Source: Eubacterium plexicaudatum ASF492 (GTDB lineage Bacteria > Bacillota > Clostridia > Lachnospirales > Lachnospiraceae). From it: a DNA stretch of 64,000 nucleotides. The notes beneath the pieces were generated by a model that made no database searches, was not told where the DNA came from, and saw nothing but the letters and a program-made list of their open reading frames with translations. The stretch covers positions 5,011,001 through 5,075,000 of the forward strand of contig NZ_AQFT02000001.1 of assembly GCF_000364225.2 (NCBI RefSeq), read 5' to 3'. Numbering within the stretch: the first letter of the stretch is position 1; each line of letters begins with the position of its first letter. This document shows positions 36,816 to 46,785 of this stretch, piece after piece. Both the position numbers and the translations under genes were made by a program.

Positions 36816-37637
36816 ATGAGTGTAATGAAAATTGAAAATCTTACCCGCGATTATGGGGGCGGGAAAGGTGTGTTTGATGTATCTTTTCAGGTACAACGTG
36901 CAGAAGCATTTGGATTTTTAGGTCCGAATGGAGCGGGAAAAACTACAACTATACGTCATCTGATGGGGTTTTTAAAAGCAAAATCAGGAAAATGTACGGT
37001 TGATGGTCTGGATTGCTGGAAAGAACGTGATAAAATTCAGGAGAGACTGGGCTATATTCCCGGAGAAATCAGTTTTTTTGACGATATGTCAGGTACCGAA
37101 TATTTAAAATTTATTACGCAATATCGTAAAATTGGTACGGACAGCCGCCAGAAAGACTTATTAGATCGTTTTGACTTTAGTCCGAGCGGAAAGATCAAAA
37201 AAATGAGTAAAGGAATGAAACAAAAACTCAGTATTGTGGCTGCATTTATGCATGATCCGGATATATTGATTCTGGATGAACCGACCAGTGGACTGGATCC
37301 GTTGATGCAGAACAGGTTTGTTGAGCTTGTAGCAGAAGAAAAGAGACGTGGTAAAACGATTCTGATGTCAAGCCATATCTTTGAAGAGGTAGAGCGGACC
37401 TGTGATCGTATTGGCATTATACGAAACGGAAAAATGATTGTCGTCGAATCCGCCTCTGCCTTGCGTAAACGCCATACCCGTCAGTATACCGTAACACTGG
37501 ACAGTAAACCAACGGCCGAAGCGTTTGCAAAAGATTTTGACGGTGTATGCAACGGATTGGAAGTTACCGTTACGACAAAGCAAAGCCTGGAAGAGATATT
37601 TATGGATTACTATGGGGGTGAAACATATGATAAATAA
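36816..37637 (+). CDS. ABC-2 type exporter ATP-binding protein
   Basis: A 273-residue ABC ATPase has Walker A GPNGAGKTTTIRHLMG, signature MSKGMKQKLSI, Walker B ILILDEPTSGLDP and an H-loop MSSHIFEEV. The C-terminal 60 residues form the small domain typical of NatA/BcrA-type exporters. The stop overlaps the permease start by 11 bases, so ATPase and permease are coupled. Confidence 0.9.
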   Translation: MSVMKIENLTRDYGGGKGVFDVSFQVQRAEAFGFLGPNGAGKTTTIRHLMGFLKAKSGKCTVDGLDCWKERDKIQERLGYIPGEISFFDDMSGTEYLKFITQYRKIGTDSRQKDLLDRFDFSPSGKIKKMSKGMKQKLSIVAAFMHDPDILILDEPTSGLDPLMQNRFVELVAEEKRRGKTILMSSHIFEEVERTCDRIGIIRNGKMIVVESASALRKRHTRQYTVTLDSKPTAEAFAKDFDGVCNGLEVTVTTKQSLEEIFMDYYGGETYDK

Positions 37638-38426
37638 GACTTTGTACATACGGGAAATCAAAGGCAGTATAAAAATAATGGCAGCCTTCTGCGCAGTTAT
37701 CACAATGTATGTTGCGATTATTATCAATATGTACGATCCTGAAATGACGAAAACTTTGGATCGTTTTGTAGAAATGATGCCGGAGCTGATGGCTTCTGTC
37801 GGCATGAAAGGAAATGCTTCCAATCTATTAGGATTTATGGTGTCTTATCTCTATGGATTTATATTGTTGATTTTTCCTATGCTGCTGTGTATTTTACGTG
37901 GAAATGCGCTGATTGCAAAATACGTAGATAAAGGTTCCATGGTTTCTCTGGTTGCAGCACCCGTAAAACGGCGTACGATTGCATTTACACAAATGGCAGT
38001 GCTGATCAGTAATATTGTATTTGTCGTATTATACGGCACAATCGTAGAAATTATTTGTATTGCAGGCAGTTTTCCCGAAGAACAGGATCTAAAGAAGCTT
38101 ATGATACTGAATATCGGATTATTGTGTCTGCATTTATTTATCGGCAGTATTTGCTTTTTGTTTTCCTGTGTATGTTCGGATGTCAAATACAGTATTGCAT
38201 TTGGAGCCGGGATTCCGGCATTTATGTATGTATTGCAAATGCTGGCGAATACAGGCGGAAAAGCGGAAAAAATAAAATATTTTACCTTTTTACGTTGTTT
38301 TCTCCGGATCATTTGCTTGCAGGAGAAAACAATGCGGGAGTCGGAATTGCGGTACTGTTTATAGGCGCTATTGTATTGTATATATCCGGAATGATAGTAT
38401 TTGACAGGAAAGAATTATATATTTAG
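37627..38426 (+). CDS. ABC-2 type exporter permease (apparent frameshift)
   Basis: The ATG at 37627 lies inside the end of the ATPase gene. About six membrane helices are seen (IMAAFCAVITMYVAIIIN, FMVSYLYGFILLIFPML, MAVLISNIVFVVLYGTIV, LLCLHLFIGSICFLFS and two more). One T seems missing at TTTTT 38287-38291. Restored, the chain reads KIKYFTFFTLFSPDHLLAG and ends with GMIVFDRKELYI, the usual C-terminus of this permease type, about 266 residues. Confidence 0.83.
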
Positions 38427-38510
38427 TATCCGGTGACAAATAAATCTTACAATAGTAAGATTTGACAGAAATGTAAATCGAAATATCAATTGGAAAAGAT
38501 GGAGGCCGGT

Positions 38511-40674
38511 GTGAAAAGAAAAATGAAGGACGTAAATATAAAAAAGAAAAAACAGAATGATATGGATGCTGATCATACTGCTGAGCGTCAGTGCCATTAC
38601 TGCCGTATATGCAATAAAGCATTCGAAAATATACGAAAATAGAACGGTGCCGCATCAGGAGACGACACCGGAAGACGAACTGCTGAACTACATGGCTTTG
38701 ATTCAGGAGCAGGATTATGCTAATATGTATCGGATGATTGCTATGGAAGATTCCGGACAAGTGAGTGAGGAAGATTTTATCAGGCGGAATTCGGCTATTT
38801 ATGAAGGGATGGAAGTGCAAAATATGACGGTTACGCTCCTTCCATCGGACAGGGAATTGCATTCCGAACATGAAGAAGCAGAGGAAACGGTGCGGTACGA
38901 GACAGTTTTTGATACGGCAGCCGGTACGGTGAGTTTTGAAAATGAAGCCTCTTTTATCAGACAAGAAGGCAATTACAAACTGATATGGACAGATTCTCTT
39001 ATTTATCCGGGATTGTCTTCTGCGGATAAAGTAAAGGTTTCCGTCACACAGGCAAAGCGGGGTGAAATATTAGACAGGAACGGATATGTTCTTGCAGGAA
39101 AAGGCATTGCATCTTCCGTAGGAATCGTGCCGGGAAAATTAGAAAACCGGGATCGGAACATAAAACAGATTGCAGGTTTATTACAGATGAAACAAAAAGA
39201 TATAAAAAAGAAACTGGCAGCAAAATGGGTCAAAGATGATTTTTTTGTTCCTGTTAAGACACTGAAAAAGATTGAAGAAAAAGAACTGCTTTCGTTAACA
39301 CCGGATGCCGAAATGCTGAAAGAATACGAACGGCAGCAGAAACTGTTAGAAATACCGGGAGTGGTCATTTCCGATATCGAAGTAAGGTCATACCCGCTGC
39401 AAGATGCGGCGGCGCATTTGGTTGGGTATGTACAAAATGTGACGGCAGAAGATTTGGAGGAACATGCACAGGAAGGATATACCGCGAACAGTGTAATCGG
39501 AAGAACCGGAGCGGAAGCATTATTTGAAAAAGAATTAAAAGGAACGAACGGATGCCGGATCTACATCGTAGATTCCGATGGAAATGAAAAAGAAGAACTT
39601 GCCTGCCGCATGGTTGAAGATGGTAAAAATATAACATTAACAATAGACGCACAACTTCAGAATGATTTCTATGAGCAGTTCCGGAATGATAAAAGCTGCT
39701 CGGTTGCGATCAATCCACAGACCGGGGAAGTGTTGGCTCTGGTAAGTACGCCTTCTTATGACAATAATGATTTTATTATCGGTTTATCCGATGAAAAATG
39801 GGCTTCCTTAAATGAAGATGAAAACAAACCAATGTATAATCGGATTCGGCAGGTATGGTGTCCGGGCTCCACATTCAAGCCGATTATTGCGGCGATCGGA
39901 TTGGAATCAGGGGCGGTTGACCCTGATGAAGATTATGGAAATGTCGGATTAAGCTGGCAGAAGGATGCTTCATGGGGGTCCTATCATGTAACAACACTTC
40001 ATGATTATGAGCCGGTTGTTCTGGAAAATGCGCTGATTTATTCTGACAATATCTACTTTGCAAAAGCGGCATTAAAAATCGGAGCGGAAAAAATGAAAGA
40101 TGCTCTGCTGCAGTTAGGTTTTGACAAAGAATTACCATTTGACATTGTAATGGCGAAATCACAATATTCCAATACGGAAAACATAGAAACGGAAATACAG
40201 CTTGCCGACAGCGGATATGGACAGGGACAGATTTTGGTGAATCCATTACACCTGGCGTGTATTTATTCGGCGTTTTGTAATCAAGGAAATGTCATAAAAC
40301 CGTATTTCATACAGGATTCAAATACGGAACCGGAATATCAGATAGCAGATGTTTTTTCGGAAACAAACGCGAATCTTGTATTGGAAGCAATGAAAAAGGT
40401 AGTAAATGATCCGCACGGAACCGGATATGCCGCGCATCGGGAAGATATTTTGCTGGCAGGGAAAACCGGTACCGCGGAAATTAAAGCGTCTAAGGAGGAC
40501 ACAACCGGTACGGAGCTTGGGTGGTTTGCGATATTTACGGCAGATCAGACGGTGAAAGACCCGATTTTGATTGTCAGTATGGTAGAAGATGTGAAAGGAA
40601 GAGGAGGAAGCGGTTACGTTGTAGAAAAAGATAAACAGGTTTTGGAAGCTGTTTTAGAGCGTGCGAAGAATTAA
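38511..40674 (+). CDS. MecA/PBP2a-like penicillin-binding transpeptidase
   Basis: About 720 residues. After one membrane helix (MIWMLIILLSVSAITAVYA) comes an NTF2-like MecA_N domain (about 30-130), a dimerisation domain (RGEILDRNGYVLAGKG) and a transpeptidase domain with SxxK in GSTFKPIIA, SxN in YSDNIYFAKAA and KTGT in LAGKTGTAE. The main frame starts at ATG 38557 with no ribosome site. A GTG at 38511 with GGAGG in front (spacing 5) is better, needing one A fewer in the A-run 38547-38552. The enzyme cross-links peptidoglycan outside the membrane. MecA-like domains occur in low-affinity, beta-lactam-tolerant enzymes, but resistance is not shown. Confidence 0.87.
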
Positions 40675-40815
40675 TTAATCCAAGAAAAAAACAAATGTTA
40701 CTCCTGATAAAAGATATTCTGCAGCAAAACGTTTGCGTATGCATAAAAAAGATGGTAAAACGGAATACTTTATGTTATGTTTAAGAAAATACTTTTAAAA
40801 AGTGCAGGAGTGAAA

Positions 40816-41934
40816 ATGGACAATAAAAAAATTACAAATATGGAAGTAAAAAGGAAAAACAGGAATGATGTTTTTCGATATATATGTGGAAATGGAATGG
40901 TGTCAAACCCCGATATATCTTATGCGCTGAAACTCAGTCTTCCGACGGCGACACAGATAACCAAAGAACTGATCGGAAGAGGGCTTGTAGAAGAAAAAGG
41001 AGAGATGGACTCTACCGGAGGAAGACGGGCAAAAGCGATGGCCGTATCACAGAATGCAGGAAAAGCAGTAGGGCTGGACATTACTAAAAATCACATCAGC
41101 CTTATTCTTACGGATTTGACAGGCAGCAGTTTGAAATATGAAAGGATATTTCTTCCGTATGCGGCAGAAGATGCGTATTATCCGGAAGTCAGCCAAAAGC
41201 TGGAGCATTTTTTGGAGGACAGCGGATGCAGCAAAGAAGGCATATTGGGAATTGGGATATCATTTCCCGGAATTATTGACCCGGATGATCAGCGGGTTGC
41301 AGATTCCCATGTGCTTGGCGTGCATGACCTGCCATTTTCTGCCGTCAGTCGTTTTTTTTCCTATCCATGTCATTTCCTGAATGATGCAAATGCAGGAGCA
41401 TATGCGGAAGGCATCCGCTCGGAAAACAGAGATCGCTTTTTTTATTTGTCTCTGAGCAATACCGTGGGCGGTGCCGTTTACAGCAACGGAAATCCGGAGC
41501 AGGGAAGCAATTTTCGGTGTGGTGAGGCAGGGCATATGACGATTGTCCCGGGTGGAAAAGCCTGCTACTGCGGAAAATGCGGCTGTCTGGACGCATATTG
41601 TTCCGCCAGGTGTTTGACAGATGGAAAAATCGAAGAATTTTTTGAACGGCTGGAACGAAGAGAGACGCAGGCAGTCGGCCTTTGGGACCTGTATACATCG
41701 TATCTGGCTCTGGCAGTGAACAATATACATATGATTCTGGATTGTGATGTTGTTCTTGGAGGATATGTCGGAAGCTGTATGGGCGAAGCGATTCAGGATA
41801 TCCGGAAAAAAGTATCCGAAAGGAATACGTTTGCAGAAGACGGTTCATTTATCAGAAGCTGCAGGCATAAAATCGGGGCGGCTGCATTTGGAGCTTCCTT
41901 AAAAGTGATAGAAATGTTTATGGAACAGGTATAA
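40816..41934 (+). CDS. ROK-family transcriptional repressor
   Basis: The ATG at 40816 follows AGGAGTG. An N-terminal winged helix (RNDVFRYICGNGMVSNPDISY) is followed by the ROK sugar-kinase-like fold: AVGLDITKNHISLILTDL, GIGISFPGIIDP, and the zinc-binding GHMTIVPGGKACYCGKCGCLDAYCS motif. It precedes a polyol dehydrogenase and sugar symporter in the same direction and probably represses them until sugar or sugar alcohol binds. Confidence 0.87.
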   Translation: MDNKKITNMEVKRKNRNDVFRYICGNGMVSNPDISYALKLSLPTATQITKELIGRGLVEEKGEMDSTGGRRAKAMAVSQNAGKAVGLDITKNHISLILTDLTGSSLKYERIFLPYAAEDAYYPEVSQKLEHFLEDSGCSKEGILGIGISFPGIIDPDDQRVADSHVLGVHDLPFSAVSRFFSYPCHFLNDANAGAYAEGIRSENRDRFFYLSLSNTVGGAVYSNGNPEQGSNFRCGEAGHMTIVPGGKACYCGKCGCLDAYCSARCLTDGKIEEFFERLERRETQAVGLWDLYTSYLALAVNNIHMILDCDVVLGGYVGSCMGEAIQDIRKKVSERNTFAEDGSFIRSCRHKIGAAAFGASLKVIEMFMEQV

Positions 41935-41964
41935 GAGATTTCAGAGATGAAATCTCTTTTTTAT
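41932..41964 (+). terminator. Rho-independent terminator
   Basis: AAGAGATTTCA and TGAAATCTCTT arms with a GAGA-like loop are followed by TTTTT, ending the ROK gene. Confidence 0.82.
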
Positions 41965-42035
41965 TGCAGTTTTGCTAAAAAGCTCAATGGCATTTTGGAT
42001 AAAGTGACGAAAGTTGTATAATTGCTGATTTTACA

Positions 42036-42102
42036 TTGACAAATTGGATTGCAGAACATAAAATAATATACATAATAAAACTATTTAATAAAGTATTAAA
42101 TA
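42036..42102 (+). promoter_or_regulatory. Promoter and palindromic operator of the polyol operon
   Basis: TTGACA (42036-42041), a 17-base spacer and TAAAAT (42059-42064) form a good sigma-A promoter. TATTTAATA-AAG-TATTAAATA (42082-42102) is a perfect 9-base-arm palindrome about 18 bases downstream of the -10, in the start of the transcript, a fitting site for the ROK repressor. Confidence 0.6.
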
Positions 42103-42139
42103 AAAACTGCAAGGAATAATAAAAAAGGAGGAATTCATC

Positions 42140-43201
42140 ATGAAAGGAACAATGAAAACTGCTGTAATGCTTGGGATCGGGAAAATGGGGTTTGAAGAAA
42201 GAGAAATTCCGGTGCCGAAGGACGACGAGGTTCTTGTGAAGCTGGAGTATGTCGGTATCTGCGGCAGCGACCTGCATTATTATGAGACCGGAGCAATCGG
42301 AGATTACGTAGTAAAACCACCGTTTGTACTTGGGCATGAGCCTGGCGGTACGGTTGTGGAAGTAGGAAAAAATGTAACGCATTTGAAAGTTGGCGACAGG
42401 GTTGCGCTGGAACCGGGGAAAACATGCGGACACTGTGAATTCTGCAAAACAGGAAACTATAATCTCTGTCCGGATGTGGTATTTTTTGCAACGCCTCCGG
42501 TAGACGGGGTATTTCAGGAATATGTTGCGCATGAAGCAGGACTTTGTTTTAAGCTTCCGGATAACGTAAGTACGATGGAAGGTGCTTTAATAGAACCTCT
42601 TGCCGTAGGATTTCATGCTGCTATGCAGGGAGGAGCAAGGGCAGGTCAGACAGCGGTAGTTATGGGCGCAGGATGTATCGGCCTTGTAACGATGATGGCA
42701 TTAAAAGCAATGGGCGTATCTGCGGTATATGTAGTGGATATTATGGAAAAACGTCTTCAAAAAGCATTGGAACTTGGTGCGGATGGAGTTATTAACGGGA
42801 GTCAGACAGATGCAGTGGAAGAAGTAAGAAAACTGACCGATGGAAAGGGATGTGACCTCGCCATAGAGACAGCAGGTACACAGATTACGACCGTACAGAC
42901 CATTCATATGACGAAAAAAGGTGCGACCATTGTGCTGGTTGGATACGGTAAGAGCGGTGAAATGACACTTCCTATGAGCCTTGCTTTGGATAAGGAGCTG
43001 ACATTTAAGACCGTTTTCCGCTATCGTCATATTTATCCGATGGCAATTGACGCGGTTGCAGCAGGTAAAGTAAATCTGAAAGGGATTGTGACGGATATAT
43101 TTGAACTGGATGAGGCTCAAAAAGCAATGGATTACAGCGTTCATAACAAAGCGGATATTGTAAAAGCCGTTATCCGCATTGCCAAAGGAAGCGAAGGCTG
43201 A
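42140..43201 (+). CDS. Zn-dependent sorbitol/xylitol-type dehydrogenase
   Basis: This 353-residue medium-chain dehydrogenase oxidises a sugar alcohol to a ketose with NAD(P). Catalytic zinc ligands lie in GICGSDLHYYE (Cys) and VLGHEPGG (His, Glu); structural zinc cysteines are in CGHCEFCKTGNYNLC. The Rossmann motif is VVMGAGCIGLVTMMAL and the acidic residue ending the next strand (VVDIMEKR) suggests NAD. RBS AAAGGAGG. The next gene encodes a GPH sugar symporter, and the ROK gene lies upstream. Confidence 0.88.
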   Translation: MKGTMKTAVMLGIGKMGFEEREIPVPKDDEVLVKLEYVGICGSDLHYYETGAIGDYVVKPPFVLGHEPGGTVVEVGKNVTHLKVGDRVALEPGKTCGHCEFCKTGNYNLCPDVVFFATPPVDGVFQEYVAHEAGLCFKLPDNVSTMEGALIEPLAVGFHAAMQGGARAGQTAVVMGAGCIGLVTMMALKAMGVSAVYVVDIMEKRLQKALELGADGVINGSQTDAVEEVRKLTDGKGCDLAIETAGTQITTVQTIHMTKKGATIVLVGYGKSGEMTLPMSLALDKELTFKTVFRYRHIYPMAIDAVAAGKVNLKGIVTDIFELDEAQKAMDYSVHNKADIVKAVIRIAKGSEG

Positions 43202-43228
43202 AATTAGCCGAGTGATAAGGAGGATGTA

Positions 43229-44619
43229 ATGGAACAAAAAATACGGATGTAAAAGTGCCTCTGATTAGCAAGATTGCTTATGGCATGGGTGATGTGGGAT
43301 GTAATTTCAGTTGGATGTTTGTCGGGAATTTTCTGATGATTTTTTATACCGATGTTTTTGGAATCGGAATGGGAGCAGTTGCGGGTTTGATGTTGTTTTC
43401 AAGATTCTGGGATGCGATTAACGATCCGGTCATCGGAGGGCTGAGTGATAAGACACATACAAAATGGGGAAGATATCGTCCATGGCTCCTGATTGCCGCA
43501 CCGCTCACCGCAATCGTATTGATGCTGACATTCTGGGCACATCCGGGCTGGTCGTCCACAGCCAAGATCGTTTATATGGCTGTTACTTACTGTATCCTGG
43601 TATTAGGCTATACCTGTGTGAATATTCCTTACGGCACGCTGTGCGGTGCAATGACACAAAATATAGAAGAACGGGCAAAAATTAATACGTTTCGTTCCGT
43701 CAGTGCCATGATTGCGATTGGCGTGATTAACATTATTACAGTGCCTTTCATCGCAGCGCTTGGCAAAGGAAATGACAAGCAGGGTTATTTTCTGGTAGCA
43801 GCTGTATATGGATGTATTTTTGCAGCCTGTCATATTTTCTGTTTTGCGAAAACAAAGGAAGTTGTAGAAGTGCCGGAGAAAGAAAAAATATCTCTGAAAG
43901 CACAATTGACAGCCGTGGCACAAAATAAGCCGTACATGATTGCGGTTGCAGGGCAGTTTTTGTTTGGAATTACACTTTATGGAAGAAATGCGGATGCGCT
44001 TTATTACTTTACTTATGTAGAAGGAAAGCAGGCATTATTCAGTACATATTCTCTTTGCATTATTATTCCTTCGATTATTGGTGCGGCCTGTTTTCCGGTT
44101 GTATTCAGGATAACAAACAACAAAGGCCGTTCGGCGTCCATATTTGCATTGCTTACAGGAATCAGCATGTTTTGCATGTACTTTTTTACGGCTGTGGAGA
44201 CACCGATTCCATTTTATCTGTTTTCATGTCTGGCACAATTTTTCTTTTCCGGATTTAACACGGCTATTTATGCGATTGTACCGGATTGTGTAGAATATGG
44301 CGAATGGAAAACAGGACTTCGTAATGACGGCTTCCAGTATGCGTTTATATCACTGGGAAATAAAATCGGTATGGCAATAGGAACTTCCGTTCTGGCAGGC
44401 GTGTTAGGCAGTCTGGGATATATGGCAAATGTAGATCAGAATGCTGCGGTTTTGTCCGTAATGAAGCATTCTTTCACTACGATTCCGGGTATATTATGGA
44501 TGATTACGGCAGGAGTATTATATTTTTATCGTCTGAACCGGAAAGCGTATAATAAGATTGTACAGGAAATTCAGGAAACGAAGGGAGCAGCATACCAATC
44601 CGTTACAGCTTCAAATTGA
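43229..44619 (+). CDS. GPH-family (MelB-like) sugar:cation symporter (apparent frameshift at start)
   Basis: The ribosome site AAGGAGG and ATG at 43229 are followed by a frame break in the A-run 43236-43241. One more A gives MEQKNTDVKVPLISKIAYGM and joins the long frame. Twelve membrane helices. The signature DVGCNFSWMFVGNFLMIFYTD and the loop FWDAINDPVIGGLSDKTHTKWGRYRPWL identify the glycoside-pentoside-hexuronide family. It likely imports the sugar or polyol used by the dehydrogenase. Confidence 0.88.
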
Positions 44620-44681
44620 AAACCGGAAAGAAGAATATGCGACTGTGATAGAAAAATATCTTAACTCCTGATGGAGAATAT

Positions 44682-44735
44682 AATCCGGAATAACCCACTT
44701 TAAATGTCTTTATTTAAAGTGGGTTATTCCGGATT
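44682..44735. repeat. Perfect 24-base-arm inverted repeat
   Basis: The arms at 44682-44705 and 44712-44735 are exact complements, with a 6-base loop GTCTTT. It follows the symporter gene. There is no T-run after it on the plus strand, though six T precede it on the minus strand reading, so it is unusual as a terminator. It could be a two-way terminator, an mRNA-stabilising hairpin or a small mobile repeat. Confidence 0.85.
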
Positions 44736-44822
44736 AAAAAATGTTGACACACTCCTCCTTTTGTGAAAAAATAAAAGACAGAACAAATATGAATTTAATT
44801 TTTATATGAGGAGAGATTGGTG

Positions 44823-45131
44823 ATGAAAAGGAAACTAGCGGTTGCGGCAGTGTTGCTGGCAGTTGGACTTACGGCAGGATGCGGGACGGATGCGCCAGAT
44901 CAAAAGCAAAATGTGCAGACGGAAGATGACAGTCAGAAGAATACGAGTGCGGAAACGGCAGAAGACGACAGTCAGCAGAATGCGGACGCAGGAAACACAG
45001 AGTCAGCGGATGGAGAATCCGAGGAAAGAACGGAAGTCCGAAGAGAAAAATATGATGACTGTGACGGCAGCGGACACGGATATGTAGAGATATATTATTC
45101 GGATGGCAGTATGGAAACGGAAGAATATTAA
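44823..45131 (+). CDS. Small secreted lipoprotein
   Basis: This 102-residue protein starts at ATG 44823 after GAGGAGAG. The signal peptide ends in a lipobox LTAGCG. The mature part is a low-complexity Asp/Gln/Glu/Ser linker (about 25-75) and a short C-terminal KYDDCDGSGHGYVEIYYSDG segment, which may form a small disulfide- or metal-binding fold. I recognise no family. The transglutaminase-like gene follows by 22 bases. Confidence 0.72.
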   Translation: MKRKLAVAAVLLAVGLTAGCGTDAPDQKQNVQTEDDSQKNTSAETAEDDSQQNADAGNTESADGESEERTEVRREKYDDCDGSGHGYVEIYYSDGSMETEEY

Positions 45132-45153
45132 AGTGTGTTTGGAGTGAAGATAT

Positions 45154-45987
45154 ATGAAGATCGGAAAAAGTAAGAGAGTGCTATGGATATTACTGGTAGC
45201 ATTTCTAACGTTAATTTTTAAATGTGACGGCGTTATTCTGGCAGATGAACGTTTGAATGATACGGTGACAGACACACGAAAGACAGACACACCGGGAAAG
45301 TGGAAGACCAGAAAACAGAGATTTTTTTATTATGAGAATAATAAAAAAGTAACCGGTCTTGTACGGATTCAGGAAAAGTATTATTATTTTGCGCCAAATG
45401 GCATTCAAAAAACCGGATGGCAGAGTCTGAACGGCGATTATTACTTTTTTAAAACTGCCAACGGCAATAAGGGCTGGATGGTAACTTCCAAAACGGTAAA
45501 CGGCATTCCGCTGGATGAGAACGGAAAGGCGATCGTGACGTCGGACAATAAAATGAAATTGGAAACACTCATTCAGGCAAACCAGATTGTGGAAAAAGCA
45601 GTAAGGCCGGAAATGGAAAAATCGGAAAAACTGCAAAAGTGTTTTGAATATTTGCTTCGGCATTTTCAGTACCGTGGTTCTCCTGAGTTTGAATACACAA
45701 AGGAGTGGGAGCTGGATTATGCTTTAGGTCTGTTTGAAGAAGGACATGGAAACTGTTATGCGTTTGGAGCCGCTTTTGCTTTTCTTGCAAATGCAGCCGG
45801 GTATAAAAACTGTTATGCCGTATCCAGCGGCGGTCACGGATGGGCCGAAGCAGCAGGAAAAGTGTATGATCCTACATGGAGTCTGATAGATAAAGATCAT
45901 AATTACTGCGGAGTAAGTATGGATCTGAGTGGAAAGGAAGGCAGACCGAATTATAAAAATGCAAGGAAATATGCGGTGAAAATATAA
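45154..45987 (+). CDS. Secreted transglutaminase-like protein with cell-wall-binding repeats
   Basis: This 277-residue protein has a signal peptide (helix at about 8-25), then two choline-binding-type repeats (YYYFAPNGIQKTGWQSLNG and DYYFFKTANGNKGWM) and a C-terminal transglutaminase-like domain with the full triad: Cys in GHGNCYAFGAAFAFL, His in SSGGHGWAEA and Asp in VYDPTWS. Such proteins act as wall-attached peptidases or cross-linkers. A terminator follows. Confidence 0.85.
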   Translation: MKIGKSKRVLWILLVAFLTLIFKCDGVILADERLNDTVTDTRKTDTPGKWKTRKQRFFYYENNKKVTGLVRIQEKYYYFAPNGIQKTGWQSLNGDYYFFKTANGNKGWMVTSKTVNGIPLDENGKAIVTSDNKMKLETLIQANQIVEKAVRPEMEKSEKLQKCFEYLLRHFQYRGSPEFEYTKEWELDYALGLFEEGHGNCYAFGAAFAFLANAAGYKNCYAVSSGGHGWAEAAGKVYDPTWSLIDKDHNYCGVSMDLSGKEGRPNYKNARKYAVKI

Positions 45988-46020
45988 GGAAGGATATTCG
46001 TTGGTAATAAAAGTCGTAGG

Positions 46021-46056
46021 AAAACCCGTTGATATGGATGTCAGCGGGTTTTTTTA
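46021..46056 (+). terminator. Rho-independent terminator
   Basis: AACCCGTTGA / TCAGCGGGTT with an 8-base loop is followed by TTTTT. Confidence 0.85.
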
Positions 46057-46269
46057 TGGAAAGCGGAAAAGTATGGTCTGTCTTTTTATCCACTGAAATT
46101 GTATTATATGTCATATATAGTTTGGATGCTATATACAAATATAGGGAAAAAGTATAAAAAAATACTAAAATAGTGTTCAAATGATTTAGATAGTACTGGA
46201 ATAAACAAGCGACTCATGTTATGATACTGGTGTACCATCCGGACAGATGTTAATGACGTAGAGGTAACT

Positions 46270-46311
46270 ATGTATGAGAGAAGCAGCCGAAAAGCAGATG
46301 GCTGCAATTGA
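46270..46311 (+). CDS. Possible 13-codon leader peptide
   Basis: A GAGGT ribosome site precedes ATG TAT GAG..., and the stop TGA merges with the GAGGAGG ribosome site of the next gene. The coding part also contains a GCAGCC/GGCTGC hairpin (46283-46305). It could be a translational coupling leader; the evidence is slight. Confidence 0.25.
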   Translation: MYERSSRKADGCN

Positions 46312-46323
46312 GGAGGTAACGGT

Positions 46324-46704
46324 ATGACCGTGAAAAAAGAAAAGGAAACAAAAGACCGTCCGCATCGACAGGTGCTGTTTTTGAGCAATGCAATTGAAGA
46401 TCAAAGCTGGAGAGATGAACTGACAAAAGAAGATAAAAAAGCAGATTTCATAATTTGGAAATTGAAGAGGATGAAAATTACGGAGATCGTTGTAAAATTC
46501 ATGGCTTTTACGTGGGCATTCATATGGACAGGTTTCAGTCTGGGGTTTTTATTGTTCAAAGGGAATTGGCTCATGATGATGCTTACCGCACTGCCTGCAA
46601 TTGGATTTTGGGTAATTCTTGCAAGATCTGCGGGGTCCATTGAGGCCATTAATATGGAAATCAGAGAGCTGAAAAAGGAAATGCTTGTAAAATCTAAAAA
46701 ATAA
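46324..46704 (+). CDS. Small two-helix membrane protein of unknown function
   Basis: The 126-residue protein starts at ATG after GAGGAGG. The first 55 residues are very polar and charged (VKKEKETKDRPHR), followed by two membrane helices (about 58-80 and 85-103) and an amphipathic charged tail (EIRELKKEMLVKSKK). No family is recognised. Convergent with the XRE regulator gene. Confidence 0.65.
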   Translation: MTVKKEKETKDRPHRQVLFLSNAIEDQSWRDELTKEDKKADFIIWKLKRMKITEIVVKFMAFTWAFIWTGFSLGFLLFKGNWLMMMLTALPAIGFWVILARSAGSIEAINMEIRELKKEMLVKSKK

Positions 46705-46725
46705 ACGACCGGGTAGCTTTACCAT

Positions 46726-46762
46726 GTTACGGTTCCATTTTCACCGGAAATGGAACCGTAAC
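46726..46762. repeat. 15-base inverted repeat between convergent genes
   Basis: GTTACGGTTCCATTT and AAATGGAACCGTAAC are perfect complements with a 7-base loop. No T-run follows, but the position between convergent stops suggests a terminator or mRNA 3'-end hairpin serving both genes. Confidence 0.6.
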
Positions 46763-46785
46763 GAGGAGGAGCCATGGAAATGATC

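Noticed and set aside
40724..40736. GCAAAACGTTTGC as a catabolite-control or ROK site
   Set aside because: Imperfect around its centre and no clear promoter beside it; too weak to annotate.
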